Shown here: piece after piece, positions 63,581-64,000 of the stretch
How the letters are laid out: every line of letters starts with the position of its first letter
How positions within the stretch are numbered: the stretch's first letter is position 1
Source of the DNA: Nothopassalora personata
Taxonomy: Eukaryota > Ascomycota > Dothideomycetes > Mycosphaerellales > Mycosphaerellaceae
Direction: 5' to 3'
Assembly (NCBI GenBank): GCA_033816765.1
Contig: CM066290.1
Coordinates: 3,968,001-4,032,000 of the forward strand
Length of the DNA stretch: 64,000 nt
Notes under the pieces: generated by a model
What the model was told of the DNA's origin: nothing
Database searches by the model: none
What the model saw: the letters and a program-made list of their open reading frames with translations, nothing else
Position numbers and translations under genes: made by a program

Positions 63581-64000
63581 CTACGTTACAGCCTGCTCCA
63601 CCGGCGCCTCCAAATGCTGCCTCCATGTCCGCCCACTAATCAAATAAACCGTAGTCCTCAACTCAATCAACGGATCATTCCCAACCTCGACCCTCTCCAT
63701 ATACCTCGGCACAGGATCATCAATAATGCGCGTCTGCTCCTTTGCTTCAGTGGAAAAAGCGCTCCTCGCCCTCAGCGTTCACAAACTTGAAGACGTGAAC
63801 ACTATGCCTGCCACTGCTCCGTCGCGAAGCTGTAAGAATGAGCAGGCGACTGATTTTTTTTGAAAGAGAGTAGTTTGCGTGAGGGTTCTCCTCTCCCCAC
63901 TGGTCAATGTTGTCGGCTTACATGGCTCGGAGTGGTTCGAGACTCCTTCGCCTGTGCTGTTGATGGAGCCGAATGCGTTGTTTGTGATGATGTCGTAGTG
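63581..64000 (-). pseudogene. 3' part of an unrecognised minus-strand coding region, cut by the window edge
   Basis: From the right edge the minus strand reads HYDIITNNAFGSINSTGEGV. Nearer the middle two other frames read VHVFKFVNAEGEERFF and, to the stop at 63581-63583, STEAKEQTRIIDDPVPRYME and IELRTTVYLISGRTWRQHLE. The three good pieces lie in different frames. A GTAAGC after SNHSEP could be an intron donor, but I find no splice that joins the last two. Either introns are unusual or the gene is broken. Function unknown. Confidence 0.4.

Noticed and set aside
63930..63945. GGTTCGAGACTCC as a tRNA T-arm
   Set aside because: One base too many for the B box and no A box or foldable arms nearby.

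Overview
The window is from a filamentous ascomycete (Pezizomycotina, most likely Dothideomycetes; the class is an inference). Genes carry short GT-AG introns of about 50-100 bp with CTAAC-like branch sites. The left third shows repeat-induced point mutation (RIP): CpA/TpG is depleted, TpA is abundant, and CpG is kept.

1-20,640 is a nested stack of LTR retrotransposons. A RIP-degraded Ty1/copia element (979-2963, 9663-10389, 17791-18600) was entered by a RIP-degraded chromodomain Ty3/gypsy element B (2964-9662, 195-bp LTRs, 5-bp target duplication). It was later entered by an un-RIPped, nearly intact chromovirus C (10390-17790, 161-bp LTRs). At the left edge lies the 3' end of another RIPped gypsy element D (LTR 636-978), which holds a solo LTR (170-330) identical to the 5' LTR of C. 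Both B and C have a 9-nt match between the start of the element body and an internal LTR segment, which suggests Tf1-type self-priming. B and D each carry a RIP-broken antisense ORF just upstream of their 3' LTR.

20,730 to the right end is ordinary gene space. In order: PET191/COA5 (+), an F-box protein (-), a secreted GH30 endo-1,6-beta-glucanase (-), a 2.7-kb gap with a MITE-like element, an MDP-1 type HAD phosphatase (-), an acidic protein of unknown function (+), TIM13 (+), NUC1 (-), a salicylate-hydroxylase-like FAD monooxygenase (+), a ZIP metal transporter (-), a small coiled-coil protein (-), a large RING protein (-), a gene-poor 4.1-kb stretch, NSE4 (-) divergent from VPS34 (+), transaldolase (+), Cu/Zn superoxide dismutase (+), a guanyl-specific RNase (-), a DUF3632-like protein (+), SHO1 (+), a cyclase-family protein (-), a hypothetical protein (+), a broken small secreted protein (+) and an incomplete coding remnant (-) at the edge.

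The gene part is mostly housekeeping: mitochondrial assembly and import (PET191, TIM13, NUC1), chromosome maintenance (NSE4), vesicle traffic and autophagy (VPS34), the pentose phosphate pathway and superoxide defence (transaldolase beside SOD1), and osmosensing (SHO1). Secreted enzymes (GH30, RNase) are scattered among them. No biosynthetic cluster is evident. The most unusual material is in the retrotransposon stack.
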